This document shows, one piece after another, positions 52,459 to 61,170 of a stretch of 64,000 bases of DNA (the first letter of the stretch is position 1; each line of letters opens with the position of its first letter). The DNA lies in contig NZ_CALGNH010000014.1 of the NCBI RefSeq assembly GCF_937958655.1, forward strand, positions 27,268 through 91,267. Direction: 5' to 3'. The notes under the pieces are model-generated. The model was given only the letters and a program-made list of their open reading frames with translations. It made no database searches and was not told the origin of the DNA. The DNA is from an uncultured Winogradskyella sp. (lineage in GTDB: Bacteria > Bacteroidota > Bacteroidia > Flavobacteriales > Flavobacteriaceae). A program made the position numbers and the translations under genes.

Positions 52459-53148
52459 ATGCAACCGATAGTTGTCATACCAGCCAGAGGAGGATCTAAA
52501 GGAGTGCCAGGAAAAAACATTAAAGTACTCAATGATAAGCCTCTAATACAATATACTATTGATGCCGCCAGACACGTGTTTAAGGACAATGAAATTTGTG
52601 TTTCTACTGATGATAACATAATAAAAAGTACTGTTGAATCTCTAGGCTTAAGAGTACCGTTTTTACGACCAGCACATCTCGCTACTGATACCGCAACCTC
52701 CAGAGATGTTTTGTTGCATGCGCTCCAATACCATGAAGCACAGCATAAAAAAACACCAGATGTTATTGTGCTTTTGCAACCAACGTCTCCCTTTAGAACA
52801 GCAGAACATATAAAAGAAGCCTTAGTACTTTACAATGAAAAGCTGGATATGGTGGTATCTGTAAAAGAGACCAAAGCTAATCCTTATTATGTATTGATGG
52901 AAGAGGACGATAAGGGGTTCTTAGTAAAATCTAAAGTATCTAATAGTACCAGAAGACAAGATGTACCTAAAGTCTGGGAAGTCAATGGAGCCATTTATAT
53001 AATTAACCCAAAATCTTTAAAAAATAAAACCTTTGCAGCATTTAAAAAGGTGATTAAATATAAAATGGATGAAATGAGCTCTCATGATATTGATACGATG
53101 TTAGATTGGCGGATTGCGGAGGGGATTTCTAAAGATTTACTTTTCTGA
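52459..53148 (+). CDS. legF: CMP-legionaminic acid synthetase (acylneuraminate cytidylyltransferase)
   Basis: 229-residue NeuA/LegF-family enzyme activating the nonulosonate with CTP, giving the donor for glycosyltransfer. IPARGGSKGVPGKNIKVLN (residues 6-24) binds CTP; LLQPTSPFRTAEHI and the C-terminal SSHDIDTMLDW are conserved. It ends the seven-gene sugar-synthesis block; a 78-bp gap with a promoter-like element follows. Confidence 0.93.
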   Translation: MQPIVVIPARGGSKGVPGKNIKVLNDKPLIQYTIDAARHVFKDNEICVSTDDNIIKSTVESLGLRVPFLRPAHLATDTATSRDVLLHALQYHEAQHKKTPDVIVLLQPTSPFRTAEHIKEALVLYNEKLDMVVSVKETKANPYYVLMEEDDKGFLVKSKVSNSTRRQDVPKVWEVNGAIYIINPKSLKNKTFAAFKKVIKYKMDEMSSHDIDTMLDWRIAEGISKDLLF

Positions 53149-53199
53149 AATTTAAATAAAAGATGGACTAATCAAAATTTTTTAACTGCTTTATTTGTT

Positions 53200-53207
53200 T
53201 AGTTTTG
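53200..53207 (+). promoter_or_regulatory. TAnnTTTG element downstream of legF
   Basis: TAGTTTTG matches the -7 consensus, 20 bases before the broken acyltransferase and 345 bases before wzx. No TTTG at the -33 position. It may be an internal promoter for the assembly genes. Confidence 0.35.
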
Positions 53208-53226
53208 TGATTACTAAATTTTTTAA

Positions 53227-53559
53227 ATGAAGCATTTGGTTTTTATTGTTGGGGATTTTATTTATAAGGTTTTGTTTAAATGTCACAAAGCAATTTATAC
53301 AAAAAAAATAAAAAGTAAATACCAAATACATAAATCTGTTACGTTTTGGCGAAATACATTTATTACCAGTGAGGGAACCATACAAATTGGTAAGGGCACT
53401 TATATAGGTCAACAGACGTATATTTCTGCAAACCCTTCTGGAAGTAAAATTAAAATAGGTTAGAATGTGGTTGTAGCAGCAAATAGTTTTGTAAATAAAT
53501 CTTTTGATGATAATTGTATTGTAGGTGGAACGCCAGCTAAAAAAATAAAGGATGTTTAA
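53227..53559 (+). pseudogene. Hexapeptide-repeat acyltransferase remnant
   Basis: A frame beginning MKHLVFIVGDFIYKVLF stops at TAG 53461 after 78 residues, but the same frame continues NVVVAANSFVNKS to the typical family end IVGGTPAKKIKDV and TAA at 53557. Beginning and end match serine-O-acetyltransferase-like LbH proteins, yet the central coils (normally about 80 residues with the catalytic His) are missing. So the gene has an internal deletion plus an in-frame stop and is inactive. Its last eight bases overlap the flippase start. Confidence 0.85.
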
Positions 53560-54808
53560 GTTATTACTAAAAGGCTCTGTTTTTAAGCTTTTTGACTTCA
53601 TAAGACCCCTTGTGGTAATCCCTTTTTTTATTAGAAGTTTTGGTGTGGATTCCTATGGTGTATATGTACAAATTGTACTTATAGCTACTCTTATGTATCC
53701 TATTTTAGATATGGGAATTGGCATGGGTGTTCAGCGTTTTTCAGATAAGTTAGCGGATCGTAAACTCATAAGAGAGATTTTTGGAATCCAACGTGTAGCA
53801 ATACTGTTTTTTTGTGCAATGTACACTATTGCTATGTTGTTTGTTGATGTTAGGGAATTAATATTTGGACCCTACGAGTCAAATGCGATGATACTTTCAT
53901 CATTTTTTTATATTCTCTTCTTTTCTCTTAATAACACCTTACAAGGCGTGTTAAGGGCTCAATCTAAAATTGGAAAGCTTGTGAAATATAGAGCTGTTTT
54001 TACTGGTTTAGAGGCGGTTTTATTATTAACTGTTTTATATTTTATTAAAGAATTTAGCTATTACTATATTTTGGTAATGGTTCTATGTCAAATTATTTAT
54101 TTTTTGCTTTTAGTTAAGCATGTCAATGGTTTTTTTACTTTTCAAAAAGCGTCATTCAAATTATCTCAACCCTCTAAGAAGTTTTTTAAATACTCGCTAG
54201 TAATTATCCCAACAGCACTTATTGGTTGGATTACATCATCTAGTGATCGTTTTTTTATTACAGATTATTTTGGTAGTGAATCTACAGGTTATTATTCAGC
54301 TTTAGCACAATATACAGGGTATATGAAATTAATAGTCTTTCCTTTTACATTTGTCTATTTTAAAGAGTTTAGTAAATTATTTGATAAAGATTTTAAAGGG
54401 TTTAAAGTGTTGTTTTTAAAATGTCTATCGATTTGTATTGGTTTAAGCTTATTGTTTTTTTTATGTTTATATATCTTTAGAGATTTTGTTTTTTTTAGTT
54501 ACTTAGGCCTGAGTCATAAACCTGAATTTGAACAATTAGTGATATGGTTTTTAATTAGCTTTTTATTAATAAATATAGCTAGCTTTTTAAGTACATACAT
54601 GCTGGTATCCAAACAAACTAAAATTATGTTGTATGCTATTAGCTTAGGTGCAATAACAAATTTTATTTTAAATAAGTTTTTTTTAAAAGATTATAACTAC
54701 GCAAATTCGGCATTTTATTGGGCAATAAGTGTAGGTTTGCAAATATTAATATTATCAATATTTGTAATAAGAAACATAAAAATGAATGAAAAAAATACTA
54801 TTCGTTGA
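53552..54808 (+). CDS. wzx: Wzx-type polysaccharide flippase
   Basis: 418-residue membrane protein of the MOP superfamily expected to flip lipid-linked repeat units to the periplasm. About 12 hydrophobic segments; family-like elements are DMGIGMGVQRF near residue 55, SSDRFFITDYFGSESTGYYS near 230, and the SxxxxYxLVxKQTK region near 350. Sequence conservation is low in this class, and the assignment relies on topology and operon. It overlaps the next gene by 23 bases. Confidence 0.9.
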   Translation: MFKLLLKGSVFKLFDFIRPLVVIPFFIRSFGVDSYGVYVQIVLIATLMYPILDMGIGMGVQRFSDKLADRKLIREIFGIQRVAILFFCAMYTIAMLFVDVRELIFGPYESNAMILSSFFYILFFSLNNTLQGVLRAQSKIGKLVKYRAVFTGLEAVLLLTVLYFIKEFSYYYILVMVLCQIIYFLLLVKHVNGFFTFQKASFKLSQPSKKFFKYSLVIIPTALIGWITSSSDRFFITDYFGSESTGYYSALAQYTGYMKLIVFPFTFVYFKEFSKLFDKDFKGFKVLFLKCLSICIGLSLLFFLCLYIFRDFVFFSYLGLSHKPEFEQLVIWFLISFLLINIASFLSTYMLVSKQTKIMLYAISLGAITNFILNKFFLKDYNYANSAFYWAISVGLQILILSIFVIRNIKMNEKNTIR

Positions 54809-55712
54809 TGAAAAAGCATATCGTTTTTCTTTCTACTATAATGAGCAAACTTGGTGGCTAGAAAACGGTTTTAATGCCGTATTTAAGTCTTATGAAAAGA
54901 AAAAAAATAAATGGTTTGTCTATTTATGGGTAATATTTAATAAACCTCAATATGTTGTTTTTGTACAATTATCAACCAAAAATATATATTTAACTAAGTT
55001 ATGTAACTTACTAAACATAAAAACTTTGTTTTGGCAACACGGTGTGTTTGCTTATGATGATGATTCTATTAATACTTTAAAAAAAATAAATGCTAGACTA
55101 AATACTTTATTATGTTTTTCAGAGTTTGATCGTCAGCAAATCAATAGATATTTCAGAGACGTTGATCATTATAAAATAATACCGCATTATGAGATTGAAA
55201 AAATTTCTAAAGGAATAAGACGTAACGATACATTTCTTTTCATTGGTCAAATTTTAAGTAAAGAGCAGTTAAAGCACTCTAACGCTAGGATTGAATATGA
55301 TAAAAAATCAGAAGTATTATTAAATCAATTTTGGGATTATTCAAGTCAAAAGGATATAAAAATTAGTCTTAAAAAGCACCCAGGCGATAGAAGCAATTAC
55401 TTAGAAACCTTACAACAAAAATTTTCAAATGTAACAGTAGAAAAAGATTCTATATTACCTAAAGCGGTAATAGGGTATTACTCAACACTAATATTGCCTT
55501 ATCTTAGTCTCGGAGTTCCTTTTATACAATTAAAACATATTAGAAATAAGCTCGTAGATTTTGCGGTATATGATGCTAAGGGTATTTATAAGATAGATTC
55601 TGAAGGAGATATTGATACAGTTTTTCGCAAGGTAAAAGACTTAGAGATTAATGTAAATCAAAGTCATACTTTTTCCATCTCTACAGAATTGTTAAAAAAT
55701 TTCAATTTATAA
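54786..55712 (+). CDS. Putative glycosyltransferase, candidate nonulosonate (legionaminyl/sialyl) transferase
   Basis: 308 residues, not confidently recognised. No membrane helix. FWQHGVFAYDDD near residue 82, SLKKHPGDRSNYLETL near 198 and GYYSTLILPYLSLGVPFIQL near 225 together resemble the KHP and S/TxLLxxxxxGxP elements of GT-B polysialyltransferase-like (GT52/GT38-type) enzymes. Only this gene in the assembly block fits a nonulosonate transferase, so it may add legionaminic acid; this is inference from motifs and context. Overlaps wzx by 23 bases. Confidence 0.6.
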   Translation: MKKILFVDEKAYRFSFYYNEQTWWLENGFNAVFKSYEKKKNKWFVYLWVIFNKPQYVVFVQLSTKNIYLTKLCNLLNIKTLFWQHGVFAYDDDSINTLKKINARLNTLLCFSEFDRQQINRYFRDVDHYKIIPHYEIEKISKGIRRNDTFLFIGQILSKEQLKHSNARIEYDKKSEVLLNQFWDYSSQKDIKISLKKHPGDRSNYLETLQQKFSNVTVEKDSILPKAVIGYYSTLILPYLSLGVPFIQLKHIRNKLVDFAVYDAKGIYKIDSEGDIDTVFRKVKDLEINVNQSHTFSISTELLKNFNL

Positions 55713-55715
55713 ACA

Positions 55716-56792
55716 ATGCATAAAGTTGTTTTAGTTCAAAGGTTTTATGCCAATTTTAGAGAAGGCTTATTTGAGAGTCTAAATGAGAATGCGAATTTTT
55801 ATTTGTACTGCCATAATGTAGGGTATGGTAAAATAAAAACCCCAAAAAAATTAAAAGAAAAATCCTACTATAAGAGTTTATTATCTATTAGAATATATAA
55901 GGATTTTATATTATTTCCATTTTTGTTTTTTAAATTAATTTATCTAAAACCGTCTATAATAGTTGCGGAAGGAGGAAAAAATACAGTTAATAATATTCAT
56001 GTATTATTATATTCTATAATCTTTAAGAAACCCTATCTAATATGGGATTTAGGTAAAGCGTATATGGATAAAAAAACCTTTACTTTATTTAAATTACCCT
56101 ATGTTTATATTCAAAACTATATATATAAGAGAGCAAAAAAAATCTATACTTACAACAATCAAGGAAAATTGTATTTTCAAAAAAAATTCCCTAATATAGA
56201 AACTGTTGTTTTACAAAATACAGTAGATACGAGACAAATTAAAAAAATCTTAACAGCAAGTGCCAAATTTCCTGATGACATACCACATTCATTTCAAAAT
56301 AAACGACTTGTTTTAGGGTATATTGGTTCAATTAATAAGAAAAAAAACACTCACGCATTAAAAATATTAGAATCTTTAGATGATATAGCATTAATAATTA
56401 TTGGGGACGGTGAGAAAACGTATGTAGATGAATTAAAGATTTTATTTAAAAATATTGATTGTGCATTTGTAGGGTATAAACATTTACAAGAATTAAGAGA
56501 TTACTATAATATTTTAGATGCTGTTATAATGCCAGGGTTGGGAGGGTTGACAATACCGCAAAGTTATGCGTTTGCTACCTGTGTAGTGGCTGTTGTTGCC
56601 GATGGTACGGAGAAAGAAATTATAAGTCATAATGACAATGGATTTATTTTAGAAAAAATTTCTGATGTATTAGATATTTTAAATAATGTAAGCAGAAAAG
56701 ATTTAAAGGAAAAAGGAATTCGTGGGCAAGAAAAGGTATTCACGTATTATTCAATAGAAAATTATACTAGAAATTTCCTGTTAAATCTATGA
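55716..56792 (+). CDS. GT4-type glycosyltransferase
   Basis: 358-residue GT-B glycosyltransferase. The donor-binding half shows VLGYIGSINKKKNTHALK near residue 207, IIGDGEKTYVDEL near 228, and PGLGGLTIPQSYAFATCVVA near 273, in which LGGL-x-x-PQSYA replaces the usual E-x7-E pattern, so the donor-site acidic pair is atypical. Probably adds one repeat-unit sugar at the cytosolic face. Four-base overlap with the polymerase gene. Confidence 0.85.
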   Translation: MHKVVLVQRFYANFREGLFESLNENANFYLYCHNVGYGKIKTPKKLKEKSYYKSLLSIRIYKDFILFPFLFFKLIYLKPSIIVAEGGKNTVNNIHVLLYSIIFKKPYLIWDLGKAYMDKKTFTLFKLPYVYIQNYIYKRAKKIYTYNNQGKLYFQKKFPNIETVVLQNTVDTRQIKKILTASAKFPDDIPHSFQNKRLVLGYIGSINKKKNTHALKILESLDDIALIIIGDGEKTYVDELKILFKNIDCAFVGYKHLQELRDYYNILDAVIMPGLGGLTIPQSYAFATCVVAVVADGTEKEIISHNDNGFILEKISDVLDILNNVSRKDLKEKGIRGQEKVFTYYSIENYTRNFLLNL

Positions 56793-57910
56793 AAATAAAA
56801 AACTTGTTAAATATCTATATAGCGTTAACGATTCTTGTTACGTTTTTAATGGATATAATTTATCCGTTTTTTCCAGAGTTTAGATACTTTAAATATATTG
56901 GGTTTCCTATATTTTTTATTTTGTTAAATAGATATTTAAAATTAAAAAATAGACCAAAATATAATAGAAATACTTTAGCATTTGTTGCGTTAATTCTTCA
57001 TTCTTTAATGTTCTATTGGCTAATGCCGGGTAGTCAGGGTTTTTTAGAACTAATATTTATTTTTTCAGGTATTTCTATATGGCTATTTAGCTGGCATACA
57101 GAAGTAAACTTTAATTTAATTAGTTATCTCTCTTATTTTTGTTTTATAGTTTTTTATCTTGGGTTCGCAAATTTTGATTTTTCTTTAACCGCTTTTCTCA
57201 AATCAGAAACTTCAGATATTGAGGGTGGTATTTCTTTCGTGTTTGGTTTTTTAGCTCTTTATTTTTGGGAGAAAAAACAACACAAGCACTTTATAATCAA
57301 TCTGATACTTATTATTTTAACACTAAAAAGAACAGTCTTAATCGCTTTAGTTTTTGTTGTTTTAATATCTGTTCTGCCAAAAAAAATATCAAAAAAAATC
57401 TATAATAGGTGGTTAGCAGTTACTGTTAATATCTTAGTGATATTTATTTTTCAGCTTTTTGCTCAGGGTGTTTTTGATGATGTCATAAGGGAGGTTACTA
57501 ATTTAAGTCCAGGGGAATTTAGTTCGGGTAGGCAATATCTATTTAGTAAGTTATTTAATTTGTTTGACAATAGTGTATCCTCACTATTGTTTAATGGATT
57601 AGGTCAAGGAAGTGTGCCAGTCCTTCTAAGTGACTATATGGGACAGATTTTTTTATTACATAATGATATTCTTAAAATAACATTTGAGCATGGTTATTTG
57701 TTTTTGGTTTTATTTTTAAGTCTTTTCTATAAAACCAATGATGCTAGAATATTTAGATTATGTGTGTTTTTAAACATAATTTATCTTACGGATAATGCCC
57801 TGATTTATCAGTATTGTTATGCATTGTTTTTTGGTATGATTAATAACTATAATTTTCAAAATCAATTTAATTTTGTAATAACTAAATTGAAATATAACAA
57901 TATTAAATAA
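56789..57910 (+). CDS. wzy: Wzy-like O-antigen/polysaccharide polymerase
   Basis: 373-residue membrane protein with about 10-11 helices and a large periplasmic loop (about residues 225-285) containing SPGEFSSGRQYLFSKLF and NGLGQGSVP, in the place of the Wzy_C-type RxxxW and HN motifs; HNDILKITFEHG near 290 resembles the H-x-x-x-L-x-x-x-x-E-x-G motif of O-antigen polymerases. Assignment by topology, motif and neighbours. Confidence 0.82.
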   Translation: MKIKNLLNIYIALTILVTFLMDIIYPFFPEFRYFKYIGFPIFFILLNRYLKLKNRPKYNRNTLAFVALILHSLMFYWLMPGSQGFLELIFIFSGISIWLFSWHTEVNFNLISYLSYFCFIVFYLGFANFDFSLTAFLKSETSDIEGGISFVFGFLALYFWEKKQHKHFIINLILIILTLKRTVLIALVFVVLISVLPKKISKKIYNRWLAVTVNILVIFIFQLFAQGVFDDVIREVTNLSPGEFSSGRQYLFSKLFNLFDNSVSSLLFNGLGQGSVPVLLSDYMGQIFLLHNDILKITFEHGYLFLVLFLSLFYKTNDARIFRLCVFLNIIYLTDNALIYQYCYALFFGMINNYNFQNQFNFVITKLKYNNIK

Positions 57911-59031
57911 TGAAAAGAGTCTTGTATTTTATACAGTTACCACCACCTATACATGGTGCAGCTATGACTAACGAATTAGTTTTTAATAGTACCTGCATAA
58001 ATACAGATATAGAGAAGAGACTCATAAGAATAAAGTATAGTCAAAATCTGTCAGCTATAAATAAATTTTCATTAAAAAAGGTTCTTAAATATACTCAGTT
58101 TTTTTTCAAATTTAGTTATGAGTTAGTTTTTTATCGGCCGAATTTGGTTTATTATAGCATACCACCTACGGGTAAAGGTTTGTACAAAGATTTGCCCTTT
58201 GTTTTGGTTTTAAAGTTATTAAAAGTAAAGCCGTTATATCACCTTCACGGTAAAGGAATAAGCCAAAATGTTTCCAAGTCAAAATTTATAAAGAATATCC
58301 ATAGGTGGGTTTATTCTAACGCCGTAATAGTACATCTAAGTTTATCATTGTTAGAATTAGAAATAAAGAAATTGAATTTAAGAAATAGTGATTTACATGT
58401 TGTAAATAATGGTATTATTCCCATAGAAAAAGATTTCACAAAAATAAATCATAGTGAGCTAGATTTAAATGATGACATATTGTTTTTGTCAAATTTGAGA
58501 ATTTCTAAAGGCATTCTTTTTGCTTTAGAGATTTTAAACAAACTTTTAGAGTCTAATAAGAAGGTTAAATTAAATATTGTTGGTGATTTTAGAGATGTTT
58601 CAACTCGTAATAAAGTAATGGACTACATTAAGTTAAATAATATAGAGAATAATGTAATTTTTTACGGAGCTTTATATGGAAATAAAAAATTTGAAGTTTT
58701 AGCCAAAACAAGCTTTTTATTATATCCATCGTTTAATGATGCGTATCCGCTGGTTTTGCTAGAATCATTGCAATTAGGAATTCCTATAGTGGCTTCTAAT
58801 CAAGGGGCAATTCCAGAAATTGTAAATGATGAGGTGGGATATGTTTTTAAAACGGGCGATTTAAGTGCTGCTATTAATTTATGCGAGCAAATGTTAAATA
58901 AAACTATTGCTGAAAAACAACATATGAGTCGAGAATGTAAATACTATTTTGAAACAAATTTCACTAATACTATTTTTGAAAAAAATATGAAACAGGTTAT
59001 AAATGCCGCCTTAAATGAGTATATTAATTAA
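57910..59031 (+). CDS. GT4-type glycosyltransferase
   Basis: 373-residue GT-B transferase. The N-terminal PPPIHGAAMTNE loop is typical of this subfamily. The C-terminal domain shows LFLSNLRISKGILFALE near 193, LNIVGDF, and the acidic pair in SFNDAYPLVLLESLQLGIPIVAS near 280 (E-x7-G form of the EX7E motif). Forms a repeat-unit linkage; sugar unknown. One-base overlap with wzy. Confidence 0.9.
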   Translation: MKRVLYFIQLPPPIHGAAMTNELVFNSTCINTDIEKRLIRIKYSQNLSAINKFSLKKVLKYTQFFFKFSYELVFYRPNLVYYSIPPTGKGLYKDLPFVLVLKLLKVKPLYHLHGKGISQNVSKSKFIKNIHRWVYSNAVIVHLSLSLLELEIKKLNLRNSDLHVVNNGIIPIEKDFTKINHSELDLNDDILFLSNLRISKGILFALEILNKLLESNKKVKLNIVGDFRDVSTRNKVMDYIKLNNIENNVIFYGALYGNKKFEVLAKTSFLLYPSFNDAYPLVLLESLQLGIPIVASNQGAIPEIVNDEVGYVFKTGDLSAAINLCEQMLNKTIAEKQHMSRECKYYFETNFTNTIFEKNMKQVINAALNEYIN

Positions 59032-61170
59032 ATGCAACAACTCACACAAAAGCTAGGCTCTGGCGATATGATAATACAAGAAGTACCTTACCCACAATTA
59101 GGTAAAGGTATGGTTATTGTAAAAAATCATTACTCTATTATTAGTGCAGGTACAGAAGGTTCAACCGTTGTTGCAGCCAGAAAAAGTTTAATAGGAAAAG
59201 CCAAAGAACGTCCACAACAAGTAAAACAAGTAATAGATACCCTCAAAAAGCAAGGGCCAGTGCAAACCTATAGAGCGGTAATGAAAAAGTTAGATGCTTA
59301 TTCTCCATTAGGTTACAGTTGTGCAGGCGAAGTTATTGAAGTTGGTGAGGGTGTTACCGAATTTGAGGTTGGTAATAAAGTGGCATGTGCTGGTGTTGGC
59401 TATGCCAATCATGCTGAGGTTGTATCAGTACCGACTAATCTTTGCGTAAAAATAGATGATAATGCCAACTTAAAAGATGCAGCTTACAATACTTTAGGAG
59501 CTATTTCTATGCAAGGAGTGCGTCAGGCAGATTTGCGTTTAGGCGAATCTTGTGTTGTTATTGGGCTCGGACTTTTAGGTCAGCTTGCCGCACTTATTCT
59601 AAAAGCATCAGGAGTTACCGTCATAGGCATTGATGTTGCTGAGGCTGCGGTAAAGCAAGCAGTAGATAATAATGTGGTAGATTTAGGATTTACCAGAAAC
59701 ACAGCAGGAGTAGAAGAACAAATTCAAAACATAACTAAAGGACATGGCGCAGATGCCGTAATAATAGCTGCTGCAACAACTAGCCTAGACCCTATAAACT
59801 TTGCTGGAGCTATAGCGCGCAAAAAAGGAAAAGTTGTAGTTTTAGGCGCAGTACCAACTGGCTTTGATCGTGATCCGTTTTGGTATAGAAAAGAGCTTGA
59901 ACTGAAAATGGCATGTTCCTATGGTCCTGGTCGCTATGACTTAAATTATGAAGAAAAAGGCATTGATTACCCATTACCTTATGTGCGCTGGACGGAAAAA
60001 CGCAACATGGAAGCTTTCCAAAACCTGATTACTACAAACAAAATAGATATTGGCTACTTAACGACCCACGAGTTTCAATTTGATAATGCCAAAGCAGCTT
60101 TTGATTTGGTAGTCTCCAAAGAAGAACCTTTTACTGGTATTGCTTTAAAATATGATGTTGATAGAGAAATCTCAAAAGCAAAAATTACAACCTCAGATAA
60201 CGATAAATTAGGAAAAGTTAATATCTCATTTATTGGTGCGGGCAGTTATGCACAAGGAAATTTGTTACCTAATATCCCAGAATCATCAGATATTGGTCGT
60301 GTAGGTGTATTAACAAATACAGGAACAACATCTAAGCGCGTTGCAGAAAAATTTAAGTTTCAGTTTTGTGCCACTAACGAAGCTGATGTTTTAGATGAAA
60401 AAACCAATACAGTTTTTGTAGCCACACGCCACAATTCTCATGGCCCTTTCGTTCTTAAAAGTTTACAAGCCAATAAAAATGTTTTTGTTGAAAAACCGTT
60501 ATGCCTATTAGAATCTGAACTTATGGATATTATCGAAGCACAATCAACAGCGCAAAAATCGGTAATGGTTGGGTTTAACAGACGTTTTTCACCTTTAACT
60601 ACAAAGCTAAAAAAAGCCTTTGGTAACAGCCCAATGACTATGATATACAGGGTTAATGCAGGCGCTATTCCAAAAGATACATGGATTCAAGATTCAGAAA
60701 TTGGTGGAGGCCGAATACTCGGTGAGGTGTGCCATTTTATTGATTATTTAACTTATCTCAACGGAAGTTTGCCTATAAAAGTTTCTGCTTCAGCAATTCC
60801 TGATGCAAATCAACTTAACGATACACTGAATATTTTAATTCAGTTTGAAAATGGATCGTCGGGTGTGGTTGGTTATTATGCTAATGGATCAAAGTCCATG
60901 ACTAAAGAATATGTTGAGGTATTCTCAGCAGGTATGTCTGCCACCTTAAACGATTTTAAGGAACTGAAAGTCTATGGAAAAGGTAAGCCTAAGAAAAAGA
61001 AATTGCTTAATCAAAACAAGGGTCAAAAAGAGATGGTAAATGCGTTTTTCAATGGGTTACTCAATGATGGACAAGTACCAATTCCGTTTGAAGACGTTGT
61101 AGCAGTTACCAAAGCATCTTTTAAAGTTTTAGAATCAATAAGACGTGGAGGAGAGCAAGTTGAAGTCTAA
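59032..61170 (+). CDS. Bi-domain oxidoreductase (Zn-alcohol-dehydrogenase-like plus Gfo/Idh/MocA)
   Basis: 712 residues. The first 370 form an MDR/alcohol-dehydrogenase-like NAD(P) domain (GYSCAGEVIEVGEGV, GLGLLGQLAALILKASG), the rest a Gfo/Idh/MocA oxidoreductase (ISFIGAGSYAQGNLL, VEKPLC with the family Lys-Pro, and GEVCHFIDYL). This fusion is common in polysaccharide clusters next to an alpha-toroid or heparinase-like gene, and probably oxidises or epimerises a nucleotide- or lipid-linked sugar. Exact reaction unknown. Starts right after the preceding stop. Confidence 0.92.
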   Translation: MQQLTQKLGSGDMIIQEVPYPQLGKGMVIVKNHYSIISAGTEGSTVVAARKSLIGKAKERPQQVKQVIDTLKKQGPVQTYRAVMKKLDAYSPLGYSCAGEVIEVGEGVTEFEVGNKVACAGVGYANHAEVVSVPTNLCVKIDDNANLKDAAYNTLGAISMQGVRQADLRLGESCVVIGLGLLGQLAALILKASGVTVIGIDVAEAAVKQAVDNNVVDLGFTRNTAGVEEQIQNITKGHGADAVIIAAATTSLDPINFAGAIARKKGKVVVLGAVPTGFDRDPFWYRKELELKMACSYGPGRYDLNYEEKGIDYPLPYVRWTEKRNMEAFQNLITTNKIDIGYLTTHEFQFDNAKAAFDLVVSKEEPFTGIALKYDVDREISKAKITTSDNDKLGKVNISFIGAGSYAQGNLLPNIPESSDIGRVGVLTNTGTTSKRVAEKFKFQFCATNEADVLDEKTNTVFVATRHNSHGPFVLKSLQANKNVFVEKPLCLLESELMDIIEAQSTAQKSVMVGFNRRFSPLTTKLKKAFGNSPMTMIYRVNAGAIPKDTWIQDSEIGGGRILGEVCHFIDYLTYLNGSLPIKVSASAIPDANQLNDTLNILIQFENGSSGVVGYYANGSKSMTKEYVEVFSAGMSATLNDFKELKVYGKGKPKKKKLLNQNKGQKEMVNAFFNGLLNDGQVPIPFEDVVAVTKASFKVLESIRRGGEQVEV

